In this document: one piece after another, positions 34,465-43,176 of the stretch
Position numbering within the stretch: the first letter of the stretch is position 1
Layout of the letters: each line of letters starts with the position of its first letter
Assembly: GCF_001426405.1 (NCBI RefSeq)
Contig: NZ_LMEP01000025.1
Coordinates: 268,750-332,749, forward strand
Reading direction: 5' to 3'
Length of the DNA: 64,000 nt
Source of the DNA: Streptomyces sp. Root1304
Lineage (GTDB): Bacteria; Actinomycetota; Actinomycetes; Streptomycetales; Streptomycetaceae
Made by a program: the position numbers and the translations under genes
Notes under the pieces: model-generated
What the model was told of the DNA's origin: nothing
Database searches by the model: none
The model's input: only the letters and a program-made list of their open reading frames with translations

Positions 34465-34857
34465 CTAGCCGTACACCGGTCCGGTGTACTTCTCGCCCGG
34501 CCCCTGGCCCGGCTCGTCCGGGACCAGGGAGGCCTCGCGGAAGGCGAGCTGGAGGGACTTCAGGCCGTCCCGCAGGGGAGCGGCGTGGAAGGAGGAGACC
34601 TCCGTCGCGCCGGCGTCCAGCAGACCCGCGAGGGCGTGCACCAGCTTGCGGGCCTCGTCGAGGTCCTTGTACTTGTCGCCCTCCTCGGTGAGCCCGAGCT
34701 TCACCGCGGCGGCGCTCATCAGGTTGACGGCGACGGTCACGATCACCTCGACGGCGGGGACCTCCGCGATGTCGCGGGTCATGGCGTCGAAATCGGGGGA
34801 CTCGGCGGAGTCGGAGTCGGGGGAGTCCGGGGACTCGTTCTGGGGCGTCTCGCTCAT
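34465..34857 (-). CDS. DUF1844 domain-containing protein
   Basis: The 130-residue protein begins with an acidic Ser/Asp/Glu-rich segment (about 1-24) followed by a DUF1844 helix-rich domain (FDAMTRDIAEVPAVEVIVTVAVNLMSAAAVKLGL...YKDLDEARKLVHALAGLL). Function is unknown. Its position next to infC is conserved in many actinobacteria, which hints at a link to translation, but no activity can be stated. ATG 34857 is used; TATCGT upstream may be its -10. It is divergent from infC. Confidence 0.88.
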   Translation of the reverse strand: MSETPQNESPDSPDSDSAESPDFDAMTRDIAEVPAVEVIVTVAVNLMSAAAVKLGLTEEGDKYKDLDEARKLVHALAGLLDAGATEVSSFHAAPLRDGLKSLQLAFREASLVPDEPGQGPGEKYTGPVYG

Positions 34858-34883
34858 GCCTCATACGATATGCCGGTCCTCGG

Positions 34884-34913
34884 TTAGCGCCGACCGCCGG
34901 GTCCTGCTAACCT
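34884..34913 (+). promoter_or_regulatory. Probable infC promoter
   Basis: TTAGCG (34884-34889) and TAACCT (34908-34913) are spaced by 18 bp. A start near 34920 would give a leader of about 294 nt before infC. Confidence 0.5.
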
Positions 34914-34919
34914 TGTGTA

Positions 34920-35213
34920 ATGACCGGCCGGACACGTGTGTGCCCGGCCCACAAGTGGAGGCTCCGTACTCCCACCTGACCACCCTCGCGGGTGGCGGGT
35001 CACCGGTCAGGTGGCGCCCATCGTTCCGTACGGACGATTGGAGCCGCCCGATGTGCGCCCCGCGGTAGACCGTGGTGGTGTTCCGGTATTTCTTTGGAGC
35101 CCCGCCTGTGTCCCGTCCGGGGCTTTTTTCATGCTCCGGCTCGGTTGGTCTCAGAAAACAGACGTTGCGCGTCCGTCCGCCAGGCGGTCGCGTGGTGCTA
35201 CCGAGGAGGATCC
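34920..35213 (+). promoter_or_regulatory. Structured infC leader with mini-ORF
   Basis: The 356-bp gap before infC holds a long leader. CCACCTGACC (34972-34981) pairs with GGTCAGGTGG (35005-35014), enclosing ACCC-TCGC-GGGT. A five-codon ORF, ATG TGC GCC CCG CGG TAG, spans 35051-35068 with GGAG upstream. A T-rich stretch then leads into the terminator at 35098-35129. The arrangement resembles leaders controlled by attenuation. It does not match a riboswitch I recognise. Confidence 0.55.
35098..35129 (+). terminator. Intrinsic terminator (attenuator) inside the infC leader
   Basis: AGCCCCG (35098-35104) pairs with CGGGGCT (35118-35124), followed by six T (35124-35129), a rare true T-tract terminator for this genome. 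It lies 85 bp before the infC start and downstream of the presumed promoter, so read-through must be regulated. Confidence 0.8.
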
Positions 35214-35897
35214 ATCAGCGCCGAGCCCCGCATCAACGACAGGATTCGCGTTCCCGAGGTGCGACTTGTCGGACCCAGCGGCGAGCAGGTCGGGATTGTT
35301 CCGCTTGCCAAGGCCCTGGAGCTCGCACAGGAGTACGACCTCGACCTGGTCGAGGTCGCGGCGAACGCCCGTCCGCCCGTGTGCAAGCTCATGGACTACG
35401 GGAAGTTCAAGTACGAGTCGGCCATGAAGGCCCGTGAGGCGCGCAAGAACCAGGCGCACACGGTCATCAAGGAGATGAAGCTCCGGCCGAAGATCGACCC
35501 GCACGACTACGACACCAAGAAGGGTCACGTCGTCCGGTTCCTCAAGCAGGGTGACAAGGTCAAGATCACGATCATGTTCCGTGGTCGTGAGCAGTCCCGC
35601 CCCGAGCTTGGATTCCGGCTGCTGCAGCGGCTGGCGTCGGACGTCGAGGAGCTTGGCTTCATCGAGTCCAACCCGAAGCAGGACGGCCGGAACATGATCA
35701 TGGTTCTCGGCCCGCACAAGAAGAAGACCGAGGCCATGGCCGAGGCGCGTGAGGCCCAGGCCGCGCGCAAGGCCGAGCGTCAGGGCGTCTCCTCCGACGA
35801 GACGTCCGAGGCTCCGGCCGCCGAGACCGAGGTCGAGGCGACCGAGGTCGTCGAGGCCGAGGCCGTCGAGGCTCCGGCCGAGACCCCCGAGGCGTGA
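35214..35897 (+). CDS. infC: Translation initiation factor IF-3
   Basis: The 227-residue protein is IF-3: the N-domain has INDRIRVPEVRLVGPSGEQVGIV, the linker AARPPVCKLMDYGKFKYE-type motif is present, and the C-domain contains MKLRPKIDPHDYDTKKGHVVRFLKQGDKVKITIMFRGRE. A Glu/Ala-rich tail of about 45 residues extends the usual 180-residue protein. No ATG, GTG or TTG with a ribosome site gives a correct N-terminus. AGGAGG at 35204-35209 is followed by ATC at 35214 (I-SAEPRIND), so the start codon is most likely ATC. Rare starts on infC are a known autoregulatory device because IF-3 rejects them. It leads infC-rpmI-rplT. Confidence 0.93.
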   Translation: MSAEPRINDRIRVPEVRLVGPSGEQVGIVPLAKALELAQEYDLDLVEVAANARPPVCKLMDYGKFKYESAMKAREARKNQAHTVIKEMKLRPKIDPHDYDTKKGHVVRFLKQGDKVKITIMFRGREQSRPELGFRLLQRLASDVEELGFIESNPKQDGRNMIMVLGPHKKKTEAMAEAREAQAARKAERQGVSSDETSEAPAAETEVEATEVVEAEAVEAPAETPEA

Positions 35898-35960
35898 CCC
35901 TGCGGGCTGCCATCCAGGCAGCCCCGGGCCCCGCCCCGAACCACCACACGAAGAATTGAC

Positions 35961-35995
35961 GCTCCCGGACGTCCGGTGCCCGCACCGGGGGGAGC
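35961..35995 (+). promoter_or_regulatory. Hairpin in the infC-rpmI intergenic region
   Basis: CCGGTGC-CC-GCACCGG (35973-35988) sits inside outer GCTCC/GGAGC arms (35961-35965 and 35991-35995). A smaller GGGCTGC/GCAGCCC hairpin is at 35904-35924. Either could be an L20 autoregulation target or an RNA-processing site. Confidence 0.35.
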
Positions 35996-36020
35996 GCCAC
36001 TGACGAGGAGATACGGCGCG

Positions 36021-36215
36021 ATGCCGAAGAACAAGACGCACTCCGGTGCCAAGAAGCGCTTCAAGGTCACCGGCTCCGGCAAGATCCTGCGCGAGCGCGC
36101 CGGCAAGCGCCACCTGCTCGAGCACAAGTCGTCCAAGCTGACCCGTCGCCTCACCGGCAACGCGGAGATGGCCCCGGGCGACGCGGCCAAGATCAAGAAG
36201 ATGCTGGGCATCTGA
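36021..36215 (+). CDS. rpmI: 50S ribosomal protein L35
   Basis: The 64-residue basic protein begins MPKNKTHSGAKKRFKVTG and contains RAGKRHLLEHKSSKLTRRL, which identifies bL35 along its full length. ATG 36021 follows GACGAGGAG. It lies 123 bp after infC and 106 bp before rplT, in the universally conserved infC-rpmI-rplT order. Confidence 0.97.
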   Translation: MPKNKTHSGAKKRFKVTGSGKILRERAGKRHLLEHKSSKLTRRLTGNAEMAPGDAAKIKKMLGI

Positions 36216-36321
36216 TCTGATCACCCGCCCTCGGCGACGAGGGCTTCCGGCCAGGTCCGGGACCCATTCGTTTTTCGGGTCGTGTGAGTCCAACCACGAC
36301 CCCGCTACAAGGAGTTAACAA

Positions 36322-36708
36322 GTGGCACGCGTCAAGCGGGCAGTCAACGCCCACAAGAAGCGCCGGGCGATCCTCGAGGCGGCCTCCGGCTACCGCGGTC
36401 AGCGTTCGCGCCTGTACCGCAAGGCCAAGGAGCAGGTCACCCACTCGCTGGTCTACAACTACAACGACCGCAAGAAGCGCAAGGGCGACTTCCGTCAGCT
36501 GTGGATCCAGCGCATCAACGCCGCTGCCCGCCAGAACGGCATGACGTACAACCGCCTCATCCAGGGTCTGAAGGCCGCCAACATCGAGGTGGACCGCAAG
36601 ATCCTCGCCGAGCTGGCCGTCAACGACATCAACGCGTTCGCCGCGCTGGTCGAGGTCGCGCAGAAGGCCCTCCCGGCCGACGTCAACGCCCCGAAGGTCG
36701 CCGCCTGA
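36322..36708 (+). CDS. rplT: 50S ribosomal protein L20
   Basis: The 128-residue product is bL20: ARVKRAVNAHKKRRAILEAASGYRGQRSRLYRKAKEQ at the N-terminus and QNGMTYNRLIQGLKAANIEVDRKILAELA in the globular half. GTG 36322 has AAGGAG seven bases upstream. L20 is needed early in 50S assembly and is the known autoregulator of this operon in other bacteria. A hairpin terminator follows. Confidence 0.97.
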   Translation: MARVKRAVNAHKKRRAILEAASGYRGQRSRLYRKAKEQVTHSLVYNYNDRKKRKGDFRQLWIQRINAAARQNGMTYNRLIQGLKAANIEVDRKILAELAVNDINAFAALVEVAQKALPADVNAPKVAA

Positions 36709-36731
36709 TCTTCCAGGCCGCAGTACCTCTG

Positions 36732-36769
36732 CCCGGACCCGCAGGCGCGCTCGCGTCTGCGGGTCCGGG
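36732..36769 (+). terminator. Terminator of the infC-rpmI-rplT operon
   Basis: CCCGGACCCGCAG (36732-36744) is perfectly complementary to 36757-36769, 24 bp after the rplT stop. Confidence 0.75.
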
Positions 36770-36881
36770 TGCGTCCGCCCCCTGACGCACGCACCGGACC
36801 CCGACGTTCCCGGCCCCGTACGGCCGCGACGTCCCCGGACCCCGAAGCCACCCGGCCCCGAAGAGAGAACCGCCGCACCTC

Positions 36882-37721
<840 letters not shown>

Positions 37722-37802
37722 GGGGTCCATTCCGCCGCCCCCGCCCAGTAGAGTGACGCACTCGGGGGCCCACTGCGCTACACGGAGGGGTGGGGTACGG
37801 GG

Positions 37803-39074
37803 ATGACGGTCGGCACGGACAGTCCCGCACAGGCACGGAGCGCCGCGCCGCACGCCCCGGAACAGCCGGGCGCGCCGGAACCACCGGGCGTCCCAGGCCC
37901 GCCGGGCGCCGAAGCACCGCCGGGCACACCGGAACCGCAGGGCACCCGTGAACCGTCCGGCGACGCCCCCGAACCGCCCGGCACCCAGGCGCCGCCGGGC
38001 GCGGCCGAGACCACCGGACTCGCCGGGGTCCACCCCGACGACCTCCCCGACGGACTCGTCGTCGCCGACGAGACCGGCCGCGTCGTCTGCTTCAACGCCG
38101 CCGCCCGACGCATCACCGCCGTCCCCGGCGACCGGGTCCTCGGCCTCCCCCTCGACGAGGCACTGCCCCTCGAAGACCTCAAGGGACGCCGCTGGTGGGC
38201 CCTGACCGACCCCTACGGGGGACTCGCCACCCGGCGCGGCCAGCCCGAGCGCAATCTGCTGCTGCCCGGCGGGCGCGAGGTCCTCGTCTCCGCCACGTAC
38301 CTCCGCGAACACCCCACGGGACCCGTCCGCCGGGTCGTGGTCTGCCTGCGCGGCACCGAGGCCCGCCGCCGCACCGAACGCAGCCACGCCGAACTCATCG
38401 CCACCGTCGCCCACGAACTGCGCTCCCCGCTCACCTCCGTCAAGGGCTTCACCGCCACCCTCCTCGGCAAGTGGGAGCGGTTCAACGACGAGCAGAAGCG
38501 GCTGATGCTGGAGACCGTCGACGCCGACGCGGGCCGCATCAAGCGCCTCATCGCGGAACTCCTCGACATCTCCCGGATCGACTCGGGACGGCTCGAAGTC
38601 CGCCGCCAGCCCGTGGACATCGCCGCCGCCGTCGGCCGGCACGTCCAGGTGCACACCACGGCAGGCCAGTCACCCGACCGCTTCTTCGTCCGCATCAGGC
38701 CGGGACTGCCCCCGCTCTGGGCCGATCCCGACAAGATCGACCAGATCCTCGGCAACCTCCTGGAAAACGCGGTGCGCCACGGCGACGGAACCGTCACCAT
38801 CGAGGTGGCACCCGCCACGACGTGCGACGACGGAGAAGAGGGGACGGAGGTCACCGTGAGCGACGAAGGCCCCGGCATCCCCGAGGAGTCGATGAACCGC
38901 GTCTTCACCCGCTTCTGGCGGGGCAGCAAACGCGGCGGCACCGGACTCGGCCTCTACATCGTCAAGGGCGTCGTCGAGGCCCACGGCGGCACCATCACCG
39001 TCGGCAGGGGCCCCCGAGGCGGGGCCGAGTTCCGATTTATCCTGCCCGTCGGCACCCCGGCCCACCTCCTCTGA
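37803..39074 (+). CDS. PAS-containing sensor histidine kinase
   Basis: The 423-residue kinase has a proline-rich PPG-repeat N-terminus (about 1-70), a PAS domain (LPDGLVVADETGRVVCFNAAARRIT, about 78-185), HisKA with the phospho-acceptor in LIATVAHELRSPLTSVKGF (His near 204), and the HATPase domain with NLLENAVRHGDG, DEGPGIPEE and GGTGLGLYIVKGVVEAHGG. No membrane helix is evident, so it is probably cytoplasmic. No response regulator adjoins it, so it is an orphan kinase. ATG 37803 follows GGAGGGGTGGGGTACGGGG, and TAGAGT at 37749 may be its -10. Confidence 0.92.
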   Translation: MTVGTDSPAQARSAAPHAPEQPGAPEPPGVPGPPGAEAPPGTPEPQGTREPSGDAPEPPGTQAPPGAAETTGLAGVHPDDLPDGLVVADETGRVVCFNAAARRITAVPGDRVLGLPLDEALPLEDLKGRRWWALTDPYGGLATRRGQPERNLLLPGGREVLVSATYLREHPTGPVRRVVVCLRGTEARRRTERSHAELIATVAHELRSPLTSVKGFTATLLGKWERFNDEQKRLMLETVDADAGRIKRLIAELLDISRIDSGRLEVRRQPVDIAAAVGRHVQVHTTAGQSPDRFFVRIRPGLPPLWADPDKIDQILGNLLENAVRHGDGTVTIEVAPATTCDDGEEGTEVTVSDEGPGIPEESMNRVFTRFWRGSKRGGTGLGLYIVKGVVEAHGGTITVGRGPRGGAEFRFILPVGTPAHLL

Positions 39075-39232
39075 CGTCTCAGCAGGCGAGACCGTACGAG
39101 ATCAGGAGCCGCCGGCCCGCCCACGGGCTCATTCGCGTCCCCGCGCCCCGTTAGACTCGTCCTTTGGCACGTTTGCGCCCTTGACGTCGAGCGGGGCCGC
39201 GCCCAGCCAAGCCAACGGAAGCACGGGAAGAG

Positions 39233-40360
39233 ATGTCCGCACCCAATAAGTCGTACGACCCGGTTGAGGTCGAGGCACTGAAACCGGAAGAGATCGAGCG
39301 CATGCGGGACGAGGCGCTCGCCGCCTTCGCCGCCGCGGGCGACCTCGACGCGCTCGCGCAGGCGAAGACCGCGCACACCGGTGGCACCTCGCCGCTGGCG
39401 CTCGCCAACCGGGAGATCGGCGCCCTGCCCCCGCAGGCCAAGGCCGCCGCCGGCAAGATCGTGGGCCAGGCCCGCGGTGCCGTCTCCAAGGCGCTCGCCG
39501 CCCGGCAGACCGAGCTGGAGGCCGAGCGCGACGCGCGCGTCCTGGTCGAGGAGGCCGTCGACGTCACCCTGCCGTACGACCGCGTCCCGGCCGGTGCCCG
39601 GCACCCGCTGACCACGCTCATGGAGCGCGTCTCCGACGTCTTCGTCTCCATGGGGTACGAGGTCGCCGAGGGCCCCGAGGTCGAGGCGGAGTGGTTCAAC
39701 TTCGACGCCCTCAACTTCGTCCCGGACCACCCGGCGCGCCAGATGCAGGACACCTTCTTCGTCGAGGGGCCGGAAGGCACCACGGGCGACGAGTCCGGCG
39801 TCGTGCTGCGCACCCACACGTCGCCGGTCCAGGCCCGCACGCTCATCGACCGGGAGCCCCCGGTCTACGTCGTGTGCCCCGGCCGCGTCTACCGCACCGA
39901 CGAGCTCGACGCCACGCACACCCCGGTCTTCCACCAGATCGAGCTGCTCGCCGTCGACGAGGGCCTGACGATGGCCGACCTCAAGGGCACCCTGGACCAC
40001 ATGGTCCAGGCGCTCTTCGGCCCGGACATGAAGACCCGGCTCCGCCCGAACTTCTTCCCGTTCACCGAGCCGTCGGCAGAGATGGACATGCTCTGCTACG
40101 TCTGCCGCGGCGAGTCCGTCGGCAACCCGGACCGCCCCTGCCGCACCTGCGGCAGCGAGGGCTGGATCGAGCTGGGCGGCTGCGGCATGGTCAACCCGAA
40201 GGTGCTCGTCGCCTGCGGTGTGGACCCCGAGAAGTACAGCGGATTCGCCTTCGGGTTCGGCATCGAACGGATGCTGATGTTCCGCCACAACGTCGACGAC
40301 ATGCGAGACATGGTCGAGGGTGACGTCCGGTTCACCCGGCCGTTCGGGATGGAGATCTGA
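39233..40360 (+). CDS. pheS: Phenylalanine--tRNA ligase alpha subunit
   Basis: The 375-residue class II synthetase subunit has the N-terminal coiled-coil, motif 1 around HPLTTLMERVSDVFVSMGYEVAEGPEVE, motif 2 VCPGRVYRTDELDATHTPVFHQIELLAVD, and motif 3 GCGMVNPKVLVACGVDPEKYSGFAFGFGIERM. It charges tRNA-Phe as an alpha2beta2 enzyme with PheT. ATG 39233 follows GGGAAGAG. A -10-like TAGACT (39152-39157) predicts a leader of about 70 nt, without a T-box. Confidence 0.97.
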   Translation: MSAPNKSYDPVEVEALKPEEIERMRDEALAAFAAAGDLDALAQAKTAHTGGTSPLALANREIGALPPQAKAAAGKIVGQARGAVSKALAARQTELEAERDARVLVEEAVDVTLPYDRVPAGARHPLTTLMERVSDVFVSMGYEVAEGPEVEAEWFNFDALNFVPDHPARQMQDTFFVEGPEGTTGDESGVVLRTHTSPVQARTLIDREPPVYVVCPGRVYRTDELDATHTPVFHQIELLAVDEGLTMADLKGTLDHMVQALFGPDMKTRLRPNFFPFTEPSAEMDMLCYVCRGESVGNPDRPCRTCGSEGWIELGGCGMVNPKVLVACGVDPEKYSGFAFGFGIERMLMFRHNVDDMRDMVEGDVRFTRPFGMEI

Positions 40361-42888
40361 TGCGGGTCCCGCTTTCTTGGCTGCGGGAGTACGTCGACCT
40401 GCCGGCGACGGAGACCGGCCGCGACGTCCAGGCCAAACTCGTCTCCGCGGGCCTCGAGGTCGAGACCGTCGAGAAGCTCGGCGCAGGCCTCACCGGCCCG
40501 CTGGCGGTCGGCAAGGTCCTCACCATCGAGGAGCTGACGGACTTCAAGAAGCCCATCCGCTTCTGCACCGTCGACGTCGGGCAGGCCAACGGCACCGGCG
40601 AGCCCCAGGAGATCATCTGCGGCGCCCGGAACTTCGCCGTCGGCGACAAGGTCGTCGTGGCGCTGCCCGGCGCCGTGCTCCCCGGTGACTTCCGGATCGC
40701 CGAGCGCAAGACGTACGGCCGCGTCTCCCGGGGCATGATCTGCTCCGGCGACGAGCTCGGCATGGGCGACGACGGCACGCACGGCATCATCGTGCTGCCG
40801 CCGGAGCACGAGGTCGGCACCGACGCCACGGTCCTCCTGGAGCTGTTCGACGAGGTCCTCGACATCGCCGTCACCCCGGACCGGGGCTACTGCCTCTCGA
40901 TGCGCGGCGTCGCCCGTGAGACGGCCACCGCCTACGGGCTGCCGCTGCGCGACCCGGCGCTCCTCGACGTGCCCGCGCCCAACTCGTACGGCTACCCGGT
41001 CCAGGTCACCGACCCGATCGGCTGCGACCGCTTCACCGCGCGCACCGTCGTCGGCCTGGCGCCCGAGGCCCGCTCCCCGATCTGGCTGCAGCGCCGCCTC
41101 CAGAAGGCCGGCATGCGCCCGATCTCGCTGGCCGTGGACGTCACCAACTACGTGATGCTGGAGCTCGGCCAGCCGCTGCACGCCTACGACCGCAACCGGC
41201 TCGACGGCCCCATCGGGGTCCGCCGCGCCGAGGCCGGCGAGAAGATCACCACGCTCGACGGCACCGTGCGCGTCCTGGACGCCGCGGACCTGGTCATCAC
41301 CGACAACCGCGGCCCGATCGGCATCGCGGGCGTCATGGGCGGCGCCAACACCGAGATCGCCGACCCCGAGACCGACCCGGAGACCGGCTACATCACCGGC
41401 ACCTCCGAGGTCGTCATCGAGGCCGCGCACTTCGACCCGATCTCGATCGCCCGCACCGCCCGCCGCCACAAGCTGTCCTCGGAGGCGTCCAAGCGCTTCG
41501 AGCGCGGCGTCGACCCGCAGGCCGGGGCCGCCGCCGCGCAGCGCACCGTCGACCTGCTCGTCCTGCTCGCGGGCGGTACGGCCGAGGCCGGCGTCACCGA
41601 GATCAGCGCCCCGTCCGCGCCGCGCACGATCACCCTGCCGGCGAACCACCCGGACAAGGTCGCGGGCGTCGACTACGGCCGCGAGACCGTCGTCCGCCGC
41701 CTCCAGGAGGTCGGCTGCGACGTCTACGGCCAGGACGAGCTCGTCGTCACCGTGCCCTCGTGGCGCCCCGACCTCAACGAGCCCAACGACCTCGCCGAAG
41801 AGGTCATCCGGCTGGAGGGCTACGAGAACCTGCCCTCCACCCTGCCGAAGCCCCCGGCCGGCCGCGGGCTCACCGAGCGCCAGCGCAACCACCGCCGGGT
41901 GGGCCGCGCCCTGGCCGGCGCCGGATACGTCGAGGCCCTGAACTACCCGTTCATCGGCGAGCAGGCCCTCGACAACCTCGGCCTCGACGCGGACGACGCC
42001 CGTCGCCGCCTCGTGAAGCTGGTCAACCCGCTCTCGGACGAGGAGCCCGCGCTCCGTACGACGCTGCTCCCGGGCCTGCTCGGCGCGCTCCGCCGCAACG
42101 ACAGCCGCGGCAGCCACGACCTGGCGCTCTTCGAGACGGGTCTGGTCTTCCGGCCCGAGGGCGCGCCCGGCGTCGCCGTCCGTCTCGGCGTCGACCGGCG
42201 TCCGACCGACGAGGAGATCGCCGAGGTCAACGCCGCGCTGCCCGCGCAGCCGCGCCGCGCCGCCGTCGTCCTCGCCGGTGCGCGCGAGCAGGCCGGCTGG
42301 TGGGGCAAGGGCCGCCCGTCCGACTGGGCGGACGCGATCGAGGCCGGCCGGACCGTGGCCGCCGAGGCCGGGGTCGAGCTGATCATCAGCGCCGACCTGC
42401 ACGCCCCGTGGCACCCGGGCCGCTGCGCCGCGTTCCACGTCGAGGTGGACGGCGAGAAGGTCCTCGTCGGCCACGCCGGCGAGCTCCACCCGCGCGTGGT
42501 CAAGGCCTTCGGTCTGCCGGCCCGCACCTGCGCGATGGAGATCGACCTGGACCTCCTGGAGAAGGCGAACGAGGGCCCGCTCAAGGCCCCCCGTATCTCC
42601 TCCTTCCCGGTGGCCACCCAGGACGTCGCCCTGGTCGTCGCGGGCGAGGTCCCGGCCGCCGAGGTCGAGGCCGCCCTCCGCGAGGGCGCGGGCGAACTCC
42701 TGGAGTCCGTCCGGCTGTTCGACGTCTACACCGGCGACCAGCTCGACGAGGGCACCAAGTCCCTGGCGTACGCCCTGAAGTTCCGCGCCCCGGACCGCAC
42801 CCTCACGGTCGACGAGGCCAGCGCGGCCCGAGACGCGGCCGTCGCCCTGGCGACCGAACGCACGGGCGCCACCCTGCGCGGCGCCTGA
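40360..42888 (+). CDS. pheT: Phenylalanine--tRNA ligase beta subunit
   Basis: The 842-residue subunit shows the expected order: tRNA-binding OB domain (VGKVLTIEELTDFKKPIRFC), B3/B4 editing region (PLHAYDRNRLDGPIGVRRA), B5 and the catalytic-like core (GRALAGAGYVEALNYPF), and the C-terminal ferredoxin-like anticodon domain (KAPRISSFPVATQDVALVVAGEVPAAEVEAAL). The ATG overlaps the pheS stop by one base (TGATG), so the two are translationally coupled. A perfect-stem terminator follows at 42908-42943. Confidence 0.97.
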   Translation: MRVPLSWLREYVDLPATETGRDVQAKLVSAGLEVETVEKLGAGLTGPLAVGKVLTIEELTDFKKPIRFCTVDVGQANGTGEPQEIICGARNFAVGDKVVVALPGAVLPGDFRIAERKTYGRVSRGMICSGDELGMGDDGTHGIIVLPPEHEVGTDATVLLELFDEVLDIAVTPDRGYCLSMRGVARETATAYGLPLRDPALLDVPAPNSYGYPVQVTDPIGCDRFTARTVVGLAPEARSPIWLQRRLQKAGMRPISLAVDVTNYVMLELGQPLHAYDRNRLDGPIGVRRAEAGEKITTLDGTVRVLDAADLVITDNRGPIGIAGVMGGANTEIADPETDPETGYITGTSEVVIEAAHFDPISIARTARRHKLSSEASKRFERGVDPQAGAAAAQRTVDLLVLLAGGTAEAGVTEISAPSAPRTITLPANHPDKVAGVDYGRETVVRRLQEVGCDVYGQDELVVTVPSWRPDLNEPNDLAEEVIRLEGYENLPSTLPKPPAGRGLTERQRNHRRVGRALAGAGYVEALNYPFIGEQALDNLGLDADDARRRLVKLVNPLSDEEPALRTTLLPGLLGALRRNDSRGSHDLALFETGLVFRPEGAPGVAVRLGVDRRPTDEEIAEVNAALPAQPRRAAVVLAGAREQAGWWGKGRPSDWADAIEAGRTVAAEAGVELIISADLHAPWHPGRCAAFHVEVDGEKVLVGHAGELHPRVVKAFGLPARTCAMEIDLDLLEKANEGPLKAPRISSFPVATQDVALVVAGEVPAAEVEAALREGAGELLESVRLFDVYTGDQLDEGTKSLAYALKFRAPDRTLTVDEASAARDAAVALATERTGATLRGA

Positions 42889-42907
42889 CCGGCGAGCACG
42901 ACAGGAA

Positions 42908-42943
42908 GGAGGGCCGCCCCGGGAATCCCCGGGGCGGCCCTCC
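42908..42943 (+). terminator. Terminator of pheST
   Basis: GGAGGGCCGCCCCGGG (42908-42923) pairs perfectly with 42928-42943 across an AATC loop, 20 bp after pheT. The remaining 233 bp up to the phosphatase gene show no other clear element. Confidence 0.9.
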
Positions 42944-43176
42944 GTCGTTCCCGGACCCTGCCGTCGACAAACGTACGGACGGGACCGGTACGCCCGTTCG
43001 CGTGGCGGAGCCCTGGCGGAGGGCGGCGGGGTGGGGGCGGTCACTCCTTCGGGTGAGATCGTCGGGGGGTGTTCCGTGGTGGGGTGCGCGGTCGGCAGAA
43101 TCGACGCGGCCGCAGGGGCGGACACCTGTGGGCCGCAGGGCCTTCGGGCGCTGGCGGGGCTCGGGAAGGGCCGTGC

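Noticed and set aside
35072..35437. Overlapping 121-codon frame in the infC leader and gene start
   Set aside because: It runs out of frame through infC and its 3' part is Arg-rich shadow sequence. Only its first codons (V-V-V-F-R-Y-F-F) are of interest, as part of the leader.
39158..39232. T-box leader for pheST
   Set aside because: The leader is only about 70 nt and lacks a T-box sequence or terminator.
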